A stretch of 29,520 bases of DNA from contig JAEZNC010000219.1 of the NCBI GenBank assembly GCA_023441905.1, forward strand, positions 1 to 29,520, given 5' to 3'. A model generated the notes under the pieces. That model saw only the letters and a list, made by a program, of their open reading frames with translations. It did no database searches and was not told the DNA's origin. The position numbers and the translations under genes are program-made. Source of the stretch: Bacillota bacterium. GTDB taxonomy: Bacteria; Bacillota; Clostridia; Christensenellales; SZUA-584. How positions within the stretch are numbered: the first letter of the stretch is position 1; every line of letters starts with the position of its first letter. Below, in pieces: positions 1 to 8,359 of the stretch.

Positions 1-634
1 CGGCGACGCTCTGCTCGAGCAGCACCTGATTGATCATAGAAAAACTGAGGCCCGTCGCGGTGATGTTCTTAAGCTCCTCGAGGTTGTGCGCAATGCCGCC
101 GCCCGTGCCGCCGAGCGTATACGCCGGACGGATAATGATCGGAAACCCATTGTCCTGCGCAAAGGCCATTGCTTCATCAATCGAGCTTGCGATCACGCTG
201 CGCGCGACCTTTTCGCCAATCGATTCCATTGTCGCCTTAAACAGCTCCCGGTCTTCGGCAAGCTTGATGGATTCGAGCGATGTGCCGAGCAGTTCAATAC
301 CGAGTTCGTCGAGTATGCCGCTGTCTGCCAGCTCCACGGCCATGTTGAGGCCCGTCTGCCCGCCAAGTGTCGCGATGATACCCTGCGGGCGCTCCTGCCG
401 TAGGATTTTGCTGACCGTTTCGAGCGTGATCGGCTCGATATACACGCGATCCGCCATTTCCTCGTCCGTCATGATCGTGGCCGGGTTTGAGTTGATCAGC
501 ACCACTTCATAATGCTCTTCGCGCAGCGCCTTGCAGGCCTGTGTGCCCGAGTAATCAAACTCCGCCGCCTGGCCGATGACAATCGGGCCGGAGCCGATCA
601 CAAGTATTTTGTTAAGATCATCTCTTTTGGGCAT
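1..634 (-). CDS. carB: Carbamoyl-phosphate synthase large subunit, N-terminal part (runs off window)
   Basis: The first 211 codons are present and the rest lies beyond the left edge. The protein starts MPKRDDLNKILVIGSGPIVI and continues with GQAAEFDYSGTQACKAL, the NSNPATIMTD segment and RPAYTLGGTGGGIA. These are hallmarks of the first pre-ATP-grasp and ATP-grasp unit of CarB. The enzyme makes carbamoyl phosphate from bicarbonate, ammonia (delivered by the CarA glutaminase) and two ATP, for arginine and pyrimidine synthesis. The ATG at 634-632 has CGGAGG at 646-641. It follows argD by 15 bases, so it is the fourth gene of the arg operon here. No carA precedes it, so the small subunit must be encoded after carB or elsewhere. 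Domains beyond about residue 210 cannot be judged. Confidence 0.97.
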   Translation of the reverse strand, partial: MPKRDDLNKILVIGSGPIVIGQAAEFDYSGTQACKALREEHYEVVLINSNPATIMTDEEMADRVYIEPITLETVSKILRQERPQGIIATLGGQTGLNMAVELADSGILDELGIELLGTSLESIKLAEDRELFKATMESIGEKVARSVIASSIDEAMAFAQDNGFPIIIRPAYTLGGTGGGIAHNLEELKNITATGLSFSMINQVLLEQSVA

Positions 635-649
635 GCGAATCCTCCGAGA

Positions 650-1840
650 TTATGCTAGCAGTTTTTTGAGCGTATCTGTCAGGCTGTCGATATGTGACTT
701 CTGTATTACATACGGCGGCAAAAACCGCAGCACGTTTGCGCCCGCCGTCGCCGAGACGAAGCCGGCACTGAGCAGCTTCTTTTTCATTTCCAGAGCCGAG
801 ACGGACGGATCAAGATCGAGACCGAGCATGAGGCCGTTGCCCCGAACCTCAGCAATGGCCGGGCAGGCAGCTTTGAGCGACAGAAGCTGTTCTTTGAAGT
901 ACGCGCCCGTTTCCTTCACATGCGCGAGAATGTCCGTATCGAGCAGCTTGTTTGTCACATAATAGGCTGCCGCGCAGGCGAGATAGTTGCCGCCAAAGGT
1001 GGAGCCGTGATCGCCCACGGCAAACGCTTTAGCCGCTCTGCCGCGCGCGAGAAACGCACCGATCGGCACCCCCGCTCCCAGAGATTTGGCAAGCACCACG
1101 ATATCAGGCGTCGCGCCTAGCACCGGCGAAGCGAGCAACTCGCCTGTACGGCCCATGCCCGTCTGTATCTCGTCGGCAATCATCAGCGCACCGTGCTGGT
1201 CACAGACCTGCCGTACTGCCTGATAATAGTCTGCGGTGATCGGAATCACGCCGCCCTCACCCATGATGGGCTCAATCAGCACCGCAGCCGTCTTTTCGCT
1301 CACAGCCGCTTTGAGCGCTTCAATATCGTTCGGCGGCACGTGCGTGAATGCGGGCATCAGCGGTTCATACGGGATATGGAATCTCTCCTGCCCCGTCGCG
1401 GCCAGCGTCGCGAGAGTCCGCCCATGGAAGCTGCCCTGCATGGTGATCACCTCTGCGCGCGGCGCTTCCGCCGCAAAGTGCACCTTGCGCGCAAGCTTCA
1501 GCGCGCCTTCCACCGCCTCCGCGCCGCTGTTCCCGAAAAACACATTATCGTAGCCCGTGGCTTCACAGAGCCGCTGGGCCAGCTTCGCCTGCGTTTCATT
1601 GTAAAAATAGTTGCTCGTGTGCATCAGGCTGTTGACCGTCTCACAAAGCGTTTTTTTAAGCCCGTCGTCCGAATAGCCAAAGCAATTGACCGCAATGCCC
1701 GAAAGAAAATCGGTATAACGCTTTCCTTCGTTGTCAATCAAATAAACATCCTCGCCCTTTACAAAACTGACGGGCAGACGCTGGCCGAACACGGGGTTGT
1801 AGTATTTTTCATCGAGCTGCGCAATATCCTGCGTTTTCAT
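650..1840 (-). CDS. argD: Acetylornithine aminotransferase
   Basis: A complete class III PLP aminotransferase of 396 residues, normal for ArgD. It converts N-acetylglutamate semialdehyde to N2-acetylornithine with glutamate as amino donor. Visible landmarks are the FFGNSGAEAVEGALKLAR cofactor-phosphate region (about 101-118), GSFHGRT (136-142), EPIMGEGGV (190-198), the cofactor aspartate in IADEIQTGMGRTG (D223) and the Schiff-base lysine K252 in LAKSLGAGVPIGAF. The ATG is four bases after the argB stop. GAGGGAG in the end of argB serves as ribosome binding site, so translation is probably coupled. Related class III enzymes such as ornithine or succinylornithine aminotransferase are possible from sequence alone. 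The position between argB and carB settles the assignment. Confidence 0.96.
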   Translation of the reverse strand: MKTQDIAQLDEKYYNPVFGQRLPVSFVKGEDVYLIDNEGKRYTDFLSGIAVNCFGYSDDGLKKTLCETVNSLMHTSNYFYNETQAKLAQRLCEATGYDNVFFGNSGAEAVEGALKLARKVHFAAEAPRAEVITMQGSFHGRTLATLAATGQERFHIPYEPLMPAFTHVPPNDIEALKAAVSEKTAAVLIEPIMGEGGVIPITADYYQAVRQVCDQHGALMIADEIQTGMGRTGELLASPVLGATPDIVVLAKSLGAGVPIGAFLARGRAAKAFAVGDHGSTFGGNYLACAAAYYVTNKLLDTDILAHVKETGAYFKEQLLSLKAACPAIAEVRGNGLMLGLDLDPSVSALEMKKKLLSAGFVSATAGANVLRFLPPYVIQKSHIDSLTDTLKKLLA

Positions 1841-1844
1841 GAAC

Positions 1845-2708
1845 TTACTCCCTCACCATCGTGCCGATACCGGTATCCGTGAATATCTCAAGCAGTATCG
1901 GATGCGGAATCGTGCCATTTAAAATATGCGTGCGCTTCACGCCGCTTTGAATCGCCTTGATGCAGCCCTCCACCTTGGGGAGCATGCCGCCCGATATCAC
2001 GCCCTTGTTGATGTAACCGTAAATCTCGTCGATGGAAATCTCGTAAACGAGCGTGGACGGGTCGTTCGGGTCGCTGCGGATGCCGTCGATATCCGTTAAG
2101 AATATCAGCTTTTCCGCACTGAGCGCCGCCGCGATGTCACCTGCCACGGTGTCCGCGTTGATGTTATAGCTCTCACCGTTCTCTCCGATACCGATCGGCG
2201 CGATCACAGGGATGTATTCATCCATCGCGAGCGTATTGAGGAGCTTCGTGTTGATTTCGGTGATTTTGCCCACGAGTCCCAAGTCGTAACCGTCGTCCGC
2301 GAGCATTTTTTCGGCTCTGATGAGCCCCGCGTCCTTACCGCAAAGGCCGATGGCCTTGGCACCCGCGATGCCGAGATGCGTCACGATGTCCTTATTGATT
2401 TTGCCCATCAGCACCATCTGCACAACGTCCATCGTCTGCGCGTCCGTCACACGCAGGCCGTTATGAAATTCGGGCTCCACCTCGTACAATTTGAGCAGTT
2501 TGTTGATGTCACCGCCGCCCCCGTGCACAACAATCGGGTTCATGCCCACGTATTTAAGCAGCGTAATGTCCTGCATGATCTTTTCGGACAGCTCGGATGA
2601 AAGCATGGCCGCGCCGCCGTATTTGATGACGACCGTTTTGCCCGAGAGCCGCCGGATATACGGCAAGGCCTCGATCAGTATATTCGCTTTTTCAAATAAC
2701 TTATCCAT
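1845..2708 (-). CDS. argB: Acetylglutamate kinase
   Basis: Amino-acid kinase family protein of 287 residues that phosphorylates N-acetylglutamate. It shows VIKYGGAAM (nucleotide-binding lysine and glycine loop), VVHGGGGDINKLL, GLRVTDAQTMDVVQMVLMGKINKDIV and NINADTVAGDIAAALSAEKL followed by FLTDIDGI. I take the ATG at 2708, one base after the argC stop, because the N-terminus MDKLFEKANILIEALPYIR then matches the family. A TTG at 2726 would add six residues and overlap argC. The N-terminal helix before the first strand is the type found in arginine-inhibited hexameric kinases such as the Thermotoga enzyme and absent from the E. coli enzyme, so feedback inhibition by arginine is likely. VVHGGGGDI differs slightly from the common VVHGGGPEI. 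Confidence 0.95.
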   Translation of the reverse strand: MDKLFEKANILIEALPYIRRLSGKTVVIKYGGAAMLSSELSEKIMQDITLLKYVGMNPIVVHGGGGDINKLLKLYEVEPEFHNGLRVTDAQTMDVVQMVLMGKINKDIVTHLGIAGAKAIGLCGKDAGLIRAEKMLADDGYDLGLVGKITEINTKLLNTLAMDEYIPVIAPIGIGENGESYNINADTVAGDIAAALSAEKLIFLTDIDGIRSDPNDPSTLVYEISIDEIYGYINKGVISGGMLPKVEGCIKAIQSGVKRTHILNGTIPHPILLEIFTDTGIGTMVRE

Positions 2709-2709
2709 A

Positions 2710-3741
2710 TTATAAATACCATCCAATTTTGCTTAATCCTTCGGTCTCATCGAAGCCGCACATGATGTTCATATTCTGCACCGCCTGCCCCGCCGCACCC
2801 TTAATCAGGTTGTCAAGGCACGATACGATCACGACGCGCCCCGCGCGCTTATCCAACACGAAGCCGATATTTAAATTATTGCTGCCGTTCACATGCTTGA
2901 TTTCGGGCAGAGCGCCATCCAGCACATTCACAAACGGTTCATCCTTATACATCACGTATGCGTCTTTGATATCCTGCTGAGAGACGCCCGCCTTGGGGGC
3001 CGCATAAATTGTGGATATGATGCCGCGCTTTAAGGGCACCAAATGCGGCGTGAACGACAGCACCACCGGCTCACCCGCCGCGAACGACAGCTCCTGCTCG
3101 ATTTCCGAGGTGTGGCGATGCGTCGCGATGCCGTATGCCTTGACCGATTCATCCACCTCACAAAACGCATTGGCCAGCTTTTCACTGCGCCCCGCACCGC
3201 TCACGCCCGATTTCGCGTCGATGATGATGCCTTTTGAATCGATCACGCCCGCTTTGAGCAAAGGATACAACGCAAGTATCGAGCAGGTGGTATAGCAGCC
3301 CGGGTTGCCGATGAGCTTCGCCCCCGCGATTTTATCGCGGTAAATTTCGGGCATCCCATAAACGCTTTGGGAAAGCAGATCCTTTGCGCCATGCGGCATT
3401 TTGTACCACGCTTCGTATACGCTTACATCCGCATATCGAAAATCCCCTGACAGATCAATCACGCGGGCACCGCCATTGAGCAGCACCGGAGCTGCCTCAG
3501 CCGATGTGCCGTGCGGTAAACACGTAAAAACGATGTCACTGTCCTTAGAGAATTGTTCAAGCTCGATATCATCAAGCACGGTATCAAAGCCCATAAAACT
3601 CGGGTATACCGCGCTGAGCTTCTGCCCCGCATAGCTTTTTGACGCCGCATGCATGATGCGAACGTTCTTGTGGGCTGCAAGCAGCCGCATGAGCTCCGCG
3701 CCCGCATATCCCGTTGCACCGACGACGCTGACTTTCACCAC
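2710..3741 (-). CDS. argC: N-acetyl-gamma-glutamyl-phosphate reductase
   Basis: Complete enzyme of 343 residues. It makes the NADPH-dependent reduction of N-acetylglutamyl phosphate to the semialdehyde. The N-terminus VSVVGATGYAGAELMRLL is the dinucleotide-binding loop, LIGNPGCYTTCSIL carries the catalytic cysteine, and HRHTSEIEQEL and HLVPLKRGI are conserved dimer and active-site segments. The start is GTG at 3741, with AAGGAGG at 3756-3750 and eight bases between. A second GTG follows directly. It is the first gene of the arg operon and has its own promoter with ARG-box-like palindromes. The gene after it is argB, not argJ as in many Firmicutes. Confidence 0.96.
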   Translation of the reverse strand: MVKVSVVGATGYAGAELMRLLAAHKNVRIMHAASKSYAGQKLSAVYPSFMGFDTVLDDIELEQFSKDSDIVFTCLPHGTSAEAAPVLLNGGARVIDLSGDFRYADVSVYEAWYKMPHGAKDLLSQSVYGMPEIYRDKIAGAKLIGNPGCYTTCSILALYPLLKAGVIDSKGIIIDAKSGVSGAGRSEKLANAFCEVDESVKAYGIATHRHTSEIEQELSFAAGEPVVLSFTPHLVPLKRGIISTIYAAPKAGVSQQDIKDAYVMYKDEPFVNVLDGALPEIKHVNGSNNLNIGFVLDKRAGRVVIVSCLDNLIKGAAGQAVQNMNIMCGFDETEGLSKIGWYL

Positions 3742-3772
3742 TTTCGTTGCCTCCTTGTATTATCTATTAATA

Positions 3773-3801
3773 AATATACATTTAAATGCATAATAATGCA
3801 A
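3773..3801 (-). promoter_or_regulatory. Promoter of the argCBD-carB operon
   Basis: On the minus strand, a -35-like TTGCAT (3801-3796) and a -10 TATATT (3778-3773) are exactly 17 bases apart. They lie about 30 bases upstream of the argC GTG and its ribosome binding site. The -10 matches the sigma-A consensus at five of six positions; the -35 matches only in TTG. Inference from motif and position. Confidence 0.6.
3777..3800. promoter_or_regulatory. Two overlapping ARG-box-like operators (ArgR/AhrC)
   Basis: TGCATAATAATGCA at 3787-3800 has perfect five-base arms around four A/T bases. It overlaps TACATTTAAATGCA at 3777-3790, which has one mismatch. The ArgR/AhrC box is close to TGAATWWWWATTCA. 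These differ only by a symmetric A-to-C and T-to-G change in each arm. They cover the -35 and spacer of the argC promoter, the expected place for arginine-dependent repression. The assignment is inferred from resemblance and location. Confidence 0.5.
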
Positions 3802-4037
3802 CTTTTTTTTTAAAAAAACCGCTGCTTCATGAGAGGGAATGAATACAACAGAATATTTAAAGGCCGAAAAGCTTAGACCGGCGAAGCGTAGCGCTGTTTT
3901 GAAGCCTTAAAAACCATCGGCAGGAAAAAGCCGCCAAAAAATGCGCGTGAATTAATCGGCGTTTCTCGGAATAACGCGGCTGAAAAACTGCCAAACTACA
4001 ATCGACATCACACACATTTTTAAAGGGGGCTGACCGC
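3802..4037. other. Intergenic region between divergent arg operon and export operon
   Basis: Holds an A/T-rich run next to the argC promoter and then about 200 bases leading to the membrane fusion protein gene. I see no convincing coding sequence or strong consensus promoter for the rightward operon. The only clear signal on that side is the AAAGGGGG ribosome binding site just before 4038. Confidence 0.4.
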
Positions 4038-5219
4038 ATGAGAAAGGTGATTCTATTATTTGGCGTACTGGCCGTAATTGCATTGGGCTGGTTTTTATAC
4101 TTTAACGAAGGCGATCCTGTCGCCTTTGTCAGTTTATACGAGGTAAAGAATACAAATCTGGCAAACAGCCTCGAGTTTTCCGGGAAAGTCGAACCAGAGA
4201 AAATGTATAGTGTCATGAGCGAAACCGGCGGTACCATCGCGTCAATCGGTGTTGCCGAAGGCAGTCATGTCAACAAAAACGACACGCTGTTTGAGCTTGA
4301 TGCCACGCAAGCCAAAGCGCAGCTGCAGGAAGCGCAGCTCAAATTTAAAGCGCTCAGCAATACCACCACGCAAATGACGATGGCACAAAACGTCACCGGT
4401 GCTTTGGCTGAAGAAAAAGCCAAGCTTGCACTCGCATTGTCTCAGTCCACCGGTTACGACTATGAATCTCTCAACGAGGCTTTCGGCAGCAAAGCGGCAG
4501 AGGCTGTCACCCAAGCCTCTGCATCCATGGCGCAAAGCCTTAAAGATATTCCCGGCTTAAGCTCAGCGGATCTAACCAATCTCGATACAGACAGCCAGCT
4601 TGAACTCGCCGCTCTGGCTGTCAAACGTCTGGAAAGCCTTGTGAACGGAATGACATACAAAAGCCGCATATCCGGAACCGTTGTGTCCGTGAACGTGAAC
4701 GTAGGCGAGGTGCTTTCGCCCGGTATCCCCGCCATGGTGATTGCGGACACCGATAACACGCTGATTACGGGTTATGTATACGAAAAAGATTTATCGGGCC
4801 TTAAAAAAGGCATGGGTGTGACCATCAGCAGCGGAAACAAACGGTATAAGGGCACGCTGACGCATATCGGCTCGGCCGCGACCGATGTGGGCGATGCGTC
4901 ATCGTTTGATACGATGACCAAAATAGAAATCAAGCCGGATGACTCTTTTAACAAAATGATCGGCGCCGTTGTGGACATAAAGATTGTGAAAGATGAAAAG
5001 AAGGATGTGCTCAGCGTTCCGCTTGACTGTCTCACAGATGACAACTGTGTGTTCGTGGTGGGAGAAAACGATATTGCCGAAAAGCGCGCCGTGGTTTTGG
5101 GGTTTGAGGATGACTCGAACGCCGAAATCATCCGGGGCCTGATTGCCGGAGACCGCGTCATCACAACACCGCAGAACATTAAGGAGGGCCAGCATGTCAA
5201 CTATGATCGAGGTGAATGA
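4038..5219 (+). CDS. Membrane fusion protein (HlyD/MacA/YknX family) of ABC exporter
   Basis: A 393-residue adaptor. There is one N-terminal membrane segment (about 3-21) and no lipobox. A barrel-sandwich half follows around 43-90, containing GTIASIGVAEGSHVNKNDTL. An alpha-helical, alanine-rich coiled region spans about 90-205. The second half of the lipoyl-like domain is around 208-236 (SRISGTVVSVNVNVGEVLSPG), and beta-barrel and membrane-proximal domains follow. This layout is that of adaptors that join a MacB-type pump. AAAGGGGG precedes the ATG. The 3' end overlaps the ATPase gene by 26 bases. With the next two genes it forms a MacAB/YknXYZ-like exporter; in a Gram-positive there is no TolC partner. 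The substrate (peptide, antibiotic, lipid) cannot be told. Confidence 0.88.
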   Translation: MRKVILLFGVLAVIALGWFLYFNEGDPVAFVSLYEVKNTNLANSLEFSGKVEPEKMYSVMSETGGTIASIGVAEGSHVNKNDTLFELDATQAKAQLQEAQLKFKALSNTTTQMTMAQNVTGALAEEKAKLALALSQSTGYDYESLNEAFGSKAAEAVTQASASMAQSLKDIPGLSSADLTNLDTDSQLELAALAVKRLESLVNGMTYKSRISGTVVSVNVNVGEVLSPGIPAMVIADTDNTLITGYVYEKDLSGLKKGMGVTISSGNKRYKGTLTHIGSAATDVGDASSFDTMTKIEIKPDDSFNKMIGAVVDIKIVKDEKKDVLSVPLDCLTDDNCVFVVGENDIAEKRAVVLGFEDDSNAEIIRGLIAGDRVITTPQNIKEGQHVNYDRGE

Positions 5220-5880
5220 TCTTTATAAAACATACGGTCGCGGCGAAACGCGTGTGCATGCGCTGCAGGGCGTCTCATTAAAGATTCCCACGGGCGGGTT
5301 TCTCGCCGTTATGGGGCCGTCGGGCTCGGGCAAAACAACGCTGATGAATATACTTGGCTGTATCGACAGCCAAACGACCGGCGACTATATATTTGCGGGC
5401 ACCAATGTGAAGCGGCTCAGCACGCAAAGCAAGGTTTATTTGCGCAACAGACGCATTGGCTTTATATTTCAGTCTTTTTACCTGCTGCCAACCTTAACCG
5501 CGCGGCAGAATATCGAGCTGCCCATGGTGTACTCCGGAACACCCCCAAGGGAACGCCGCAGAAAATCCTCTGAGCTGCTGGAGCTCACGGGGCTGTCCAG
5601 CCGGGCCGGGCATCTGCCGAGCCAGCTTTCGGGCGGCCAGCGACAGCGCGTCGCCATTGCGCGTGCTCTCGTGAACTCGCCTAGCCTGATTCTTGCGGAC
5701 GAACCCACCGGCAATTTAGACAGCCGCACTGGCGACGATATCATGCACATGCTCTGCCAGCTGAACATGCAGGGGGCCACGATTGTGCTGATTACACACG
5801 AACGCAATATCGCTTCGTTTGCGGGTGAGCTCATAGTTCTGAAAGACGGTCAGATTATCACCGAAGAGGAATGCTCATGA
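5194..5880 (+). CDS. ABC transporter ATPase, MacB/LolD (YknY) type
   Basis: A 228-residue ATP-binding subunit of the lipoprotein/macrolide exporter class. Walker A GPSGSGKT is at 41-48, the Q-loop glutamine at 93 (FQSFYLLPTLTARQN), the signature LSGGQ at 145-149, Walker B LILADE at 165-170 and the switch histidine at 202 (THE). The segment PTGNLDS after Walker B is typical of the LolD/MacB branch. I chose ATG 5194 because AAGGAGG lies at 5181-5187 and the protein then begins MSTMIEVNDLYKTYG. The longer open frame upstream lies within the adaptor gene. Its TGA overlaps the ATG of the permease gene. Confidence 0.95.
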   Translation: MSTMIEVNDLYKTYGRGETRVHALQGVSLKIPTGGFLAVMGPSGSGKTTLMNILGCIDSQTTGDYIFAGTNVKRLSTQSKVYLRNRRIGFIFQSFYLLPTLTARQNIELPMVYSGTPPRERRRKSSELLELTGLSSRAGHLPSQLSGGQRQRVAIARALVNSPSLILADEPTGNLDSRTGDDIMHMLCQLNMQGATIVLITHERNIASFAGELIVLKDGQIITEEECS

Positions 5881-7046
5881 AAGTTTCGGATTATGTCGGC
5901 ATTGCGGCCCATCAGATAAAGAAGAATAAGTTGAGAACGGTTCTGACCGTACTCGGCATCATGATTGGCATCGCATCGATGATCACTGTGATTTCAGTCG
6001 GCAATGGCGGGCAGGATATGATCAACTCAGAGCTGCAAAAATTCGGCATCAACAGGGTTTGGTTTTTCCCCAACGACCTGCGCGGCCCTAACAACCTGCT
6101 CACCATCAGTGATGCAGAGATGCTGAAGAAAGTCAACGGCGTCAGCCAAGTGGCCCCCAGCGCCTACGAAAAAACCTATCTGTCTTCGGGCGAAACCAAC
6201 ATTGTATCGGATGTGGTGGGCACGACACCCTCGCTCTTTACCATGGAGCAGATGCAGTTTTTAGAGGGGCGCGGCATTACCGAAAAGGATGTGGAATATG
6301 CGCGCCGTGTGGTGGTGCTCAGCCAGGAAGCCAAAGAGAGCCTGTTTGACACGAAGAACGCCGAAGGCAGCCAGGTCAGCATCAACGGCCAGAAATATAC
6401 CGTCATCGGCGTGGAAAAAGAGGATCAGTCCATCTACTCCTCCTTTTTTTCCGGCAAATGTTATATACCCGTCACCACGTTTGACACGATGTTTTCAAAT
6501 AAGTATCTCGATGAGATATCCGTATCGGTTCAGAACACGGATGCGCTCGACAGCGTGATTGAAAACTGTACATCCCGTCTGCTTAAAAAATACGGGGACG
6601 GTACGATCAAAATCATCAATCTGACGCAGGAGCTGCAAAACGCGCAGAATATTCTCGATATATTCAAAACAGTGGTGAGCGCTGTGGCCGCTATTGCCCT
6701 GGTGGTGGGCGGTATCGGCATTATGAACATCATGCTCGTGACGATTAAGGAGCGCACCCGGGAAATCGGCATCCGCAAGGCGCTCGGCGCGGGCGAGCAT
6801 CATATATTGGGGCAATTCCTCGCGGAAGCGCTTTTTTATGCCATGCTGGGCGGATTTCTCGGCCTCGTGGCCGGTATCGGTCTCACGCTCTTAGCGGGCA
6901 GTGTGCTGGGCATCAAAACCACCGTTTCGGCATCGGCCGCGTCTTTAAGCGTGCTGTTTTCGGCCACAGTGGGCATCATATTCGGGCTTATGCCCGCTTA
7001 CAAGGCCTCCAAGCTCGATCCCGTGGAAGCGCTGCGGCATGAATGA
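5877..7046 (+). CDS. ABC transporter permease, FtsX/MacB type
   Basis: A 389-residue permease with the MacB topology. A first helix (about 20-41, VLTVLGIMIGIASMITVISV) is followed by a large extracytoplasmic MacB-PCD domain (about 45-260). Three helices at the C-terminus form the FtsX domain, with MNIMLVTIKERTREIGIRKALGA between the first two and PAYKASKLDPVEALRHE at the end. These last two segments are diagnostic for the family. The start is ATG 5877 in an ATGA overlap with the ATPase stop, with GAGGA six bases upstream. The in-frame ATG at 5871 would have no spacing to that site. It is the last gene of the export operon; no sensor kinase or regulator is adjacent. Confidence 0.95.
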   Translation: MKVSDYVGIAAHQIKKNKLRTVLTVLGIMIGIASMITVISVGNGGQDMINSELQKFGINRVWFFPNDLRGPNNLLTISDAEMLKKVNGVSQVAPSAYEKTYLSSGETNIVSDVVGTTPSLFTMEQMQFLEGRGITEKDVEYARRVVVLSQEAKESLFDTKNAEGSQVSINGQKYTVIGVEKEDQSIYSSFFSGKCYIPVTTFDTMFSNKYLDEISVSVQNTDALDSVIENCTSRLLKKYGDGTIKIINLTQELQNAQNILDIFKTVVSAVAAIALVVGGIGIMNIMLVTIKERTREIGIRKALGAGEHHILGQFLAEALFYAMLGGFLGLVAGIGLTLLAGSVLGIKTTVSASAASLSVLFSATVGIIFGLMPAYKASKLDPVEALRHE

Positions 7047-7465
7047 TGATATTAAGCAATTGCACAAAACCGACAGTCCCCTGCCGTAGATGCCGATTGA
7101 GCTTTGATATCCGGCATTCTGTCGCTGATTTAATATGAGATGGCAATCTCACTCCATGCAGATAATAAAACCGCTCCATCGTCAACATCTTTATCAGCGA
7201 TGGCTTTGAGCAATGATTGCCTACCAGACGGAAAATGCTCGGTCGGCTGACCGCATCCAGCTGCCGTCTCTTCAATAAATCGATCAGGGCTGTCGATATC
7301 CTCCTGTCTTGTCATCCTGGGGAGCGAAACGAGTAATGTCACAGCTTGGTTTCCACTTCACAGTCGTCTGTGTTTCGGGTTCTAAATGGCCGATAACATG
7401 GCCTTACGTTCGTTTCAGCTTATGACTGAGCACAGCGAAGCCTATGAAGAGCAGATTCGCCGGAC
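7047..7465. other. Convergent intergenic region with degenerate repeat-like motifs
   Basis: Lies between the 3' ends of the permease gene (plus) and the sortase gene (minus). I see no credible gene; the short open frames have no ribosome binding site and no family-like sequence. Two stretches, 7311-7332 and 7421-7442, resemble the GTCATNCTGAGCGAAGCGAA type of dispersed intergenic repeat, in decayed form. No good U-tract terminator was found. Confidence 0.4.
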
Positions 7466-8359
7466 TTATTTTATAAGCCGTGCGTGCACAACAAACCGCG
7501 CGTTGTCAAACTCATAGCTGCAGGTGCTTAGCGTTAACACGACATCCTGCGCGCTGAGCTTCACATCTGTTTTGTAAAGGCTCTTGTCCTGCACTTCCTG
7601 CAAAAATTTGAGCCAGTCGTCATCGCTCGCAAACGCCGTTTCGATATAATTAAAATCCGTTCCCGTCACATAGACGGAGAATATCTCCCATTCATGATCT
7701 TCATACAGCGTGTCAAACCGTATGATCCGGTTATTTTTGAATGTCTCCTCTTCCGTGAGTTCCTTGAGCTTGTGAAACATTGAGCCGTTCTTCATGTTGT
7801 GTCCGTAAAGCACATAATGCCCTTTGAGCGGGTACGCCTCCGGATCACAGCGATAATCCATGAATATCGCCCCGCTTCTCGACTTTGTACGATCATAACC
7901 GTGCGACAGATAGTAATCGTTGTTATCCGTCTGCGTCACAAGATAGCCGATATCCAGGCCCTCAATGGCTATGCGTCCCACGATATCGGGATTCTCCTCC
8001 AGTACCGACGCAAAGCATGCCCGGGGGACGGTCGGCACCGTCACCGTTTCAGGCTCAGGCTGTTCAAACACCGCGGCTTCGCTTTCCTGTGGCGGCTCGG
8101 AAACGGCCTCCTGCACGGTGCGCTGATAAAGATTGTCCGCCAGCGAGATTTGTATATCGTCACTAACCTGAGAAATAATTGACGGCAGTATGCCGTAAAC
8201 ACACACCAAAAACAAAGCGGCACCGAGCACCACCACGCCAATAATCACCGTCAGCTTCGCAATCAGCTCGCTCTTTCCGCGCGTTTTTTCACGCAGCGCA
8301 GCGGGCAGGTTTTTTATATCCATTCTTCCGGGCGAATTAATGATCTGCCATCTTTTCAT
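7466..8359 (-). CDS. Class B sortase
   Basis: A 297-residue membrane-anchored cysteine transpeptidase. A basic N-terminus is followed by a membrane helix (about 33-57), a Pro/Glu-rich linker (about 85-112) and the sortase domain (about 115-297). The catalytic residues are visible: H187 in LYGHNM, C280 in TLSTC and R288 in the following ARFVVHARL. The NNDYYLSHGYD and GAIFMDYR segments and the helix before the last strands are typical of class B (SrtB). It attaches proteins with a sorting signal to peptidoglycan or builds pili. ATG 8359 has AAGGAG at good spacing. No protein with an obvious sorting signal is encoded nearby, so the substrate is unknown and the gene looks single. Confidence 0.93.
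   Translation of the reverse strand: MKRWQIINSPGRMDIKNLPAALREKTRGKSELIAKLTVIIGVVVLGAALFLVCVYGILPSIISQVSDDIQISLADNLYQRTVQEAVSEPPQESEAAVFEQPEPETVTVPTVPRACFASVLEENPDIVGRIAIEGLDIGYLVTQTDNNDYYLSHGYDRTKSRSGAIFMDYRCDPEAYPLKGHYVLYGHNMKNGSMFHKLKELTEEETFKNNRIIRFDTLYEDHEWEIFSVYVTGTDFNYIETAFASDDDWLKFLQEVQDKSLYKTDVKLSAQDVVLTLSTCSYEFDNARFVVHARLIK

Noticed and set aside
1193..1882. Long open frame of 229 codons antisense to argD and argB.
   Set aside because: It is a shadow of the real genes: Arg/His-rich translation, no ribosome binding site, and both genes on the opposite strand have unmistakable family motifs.
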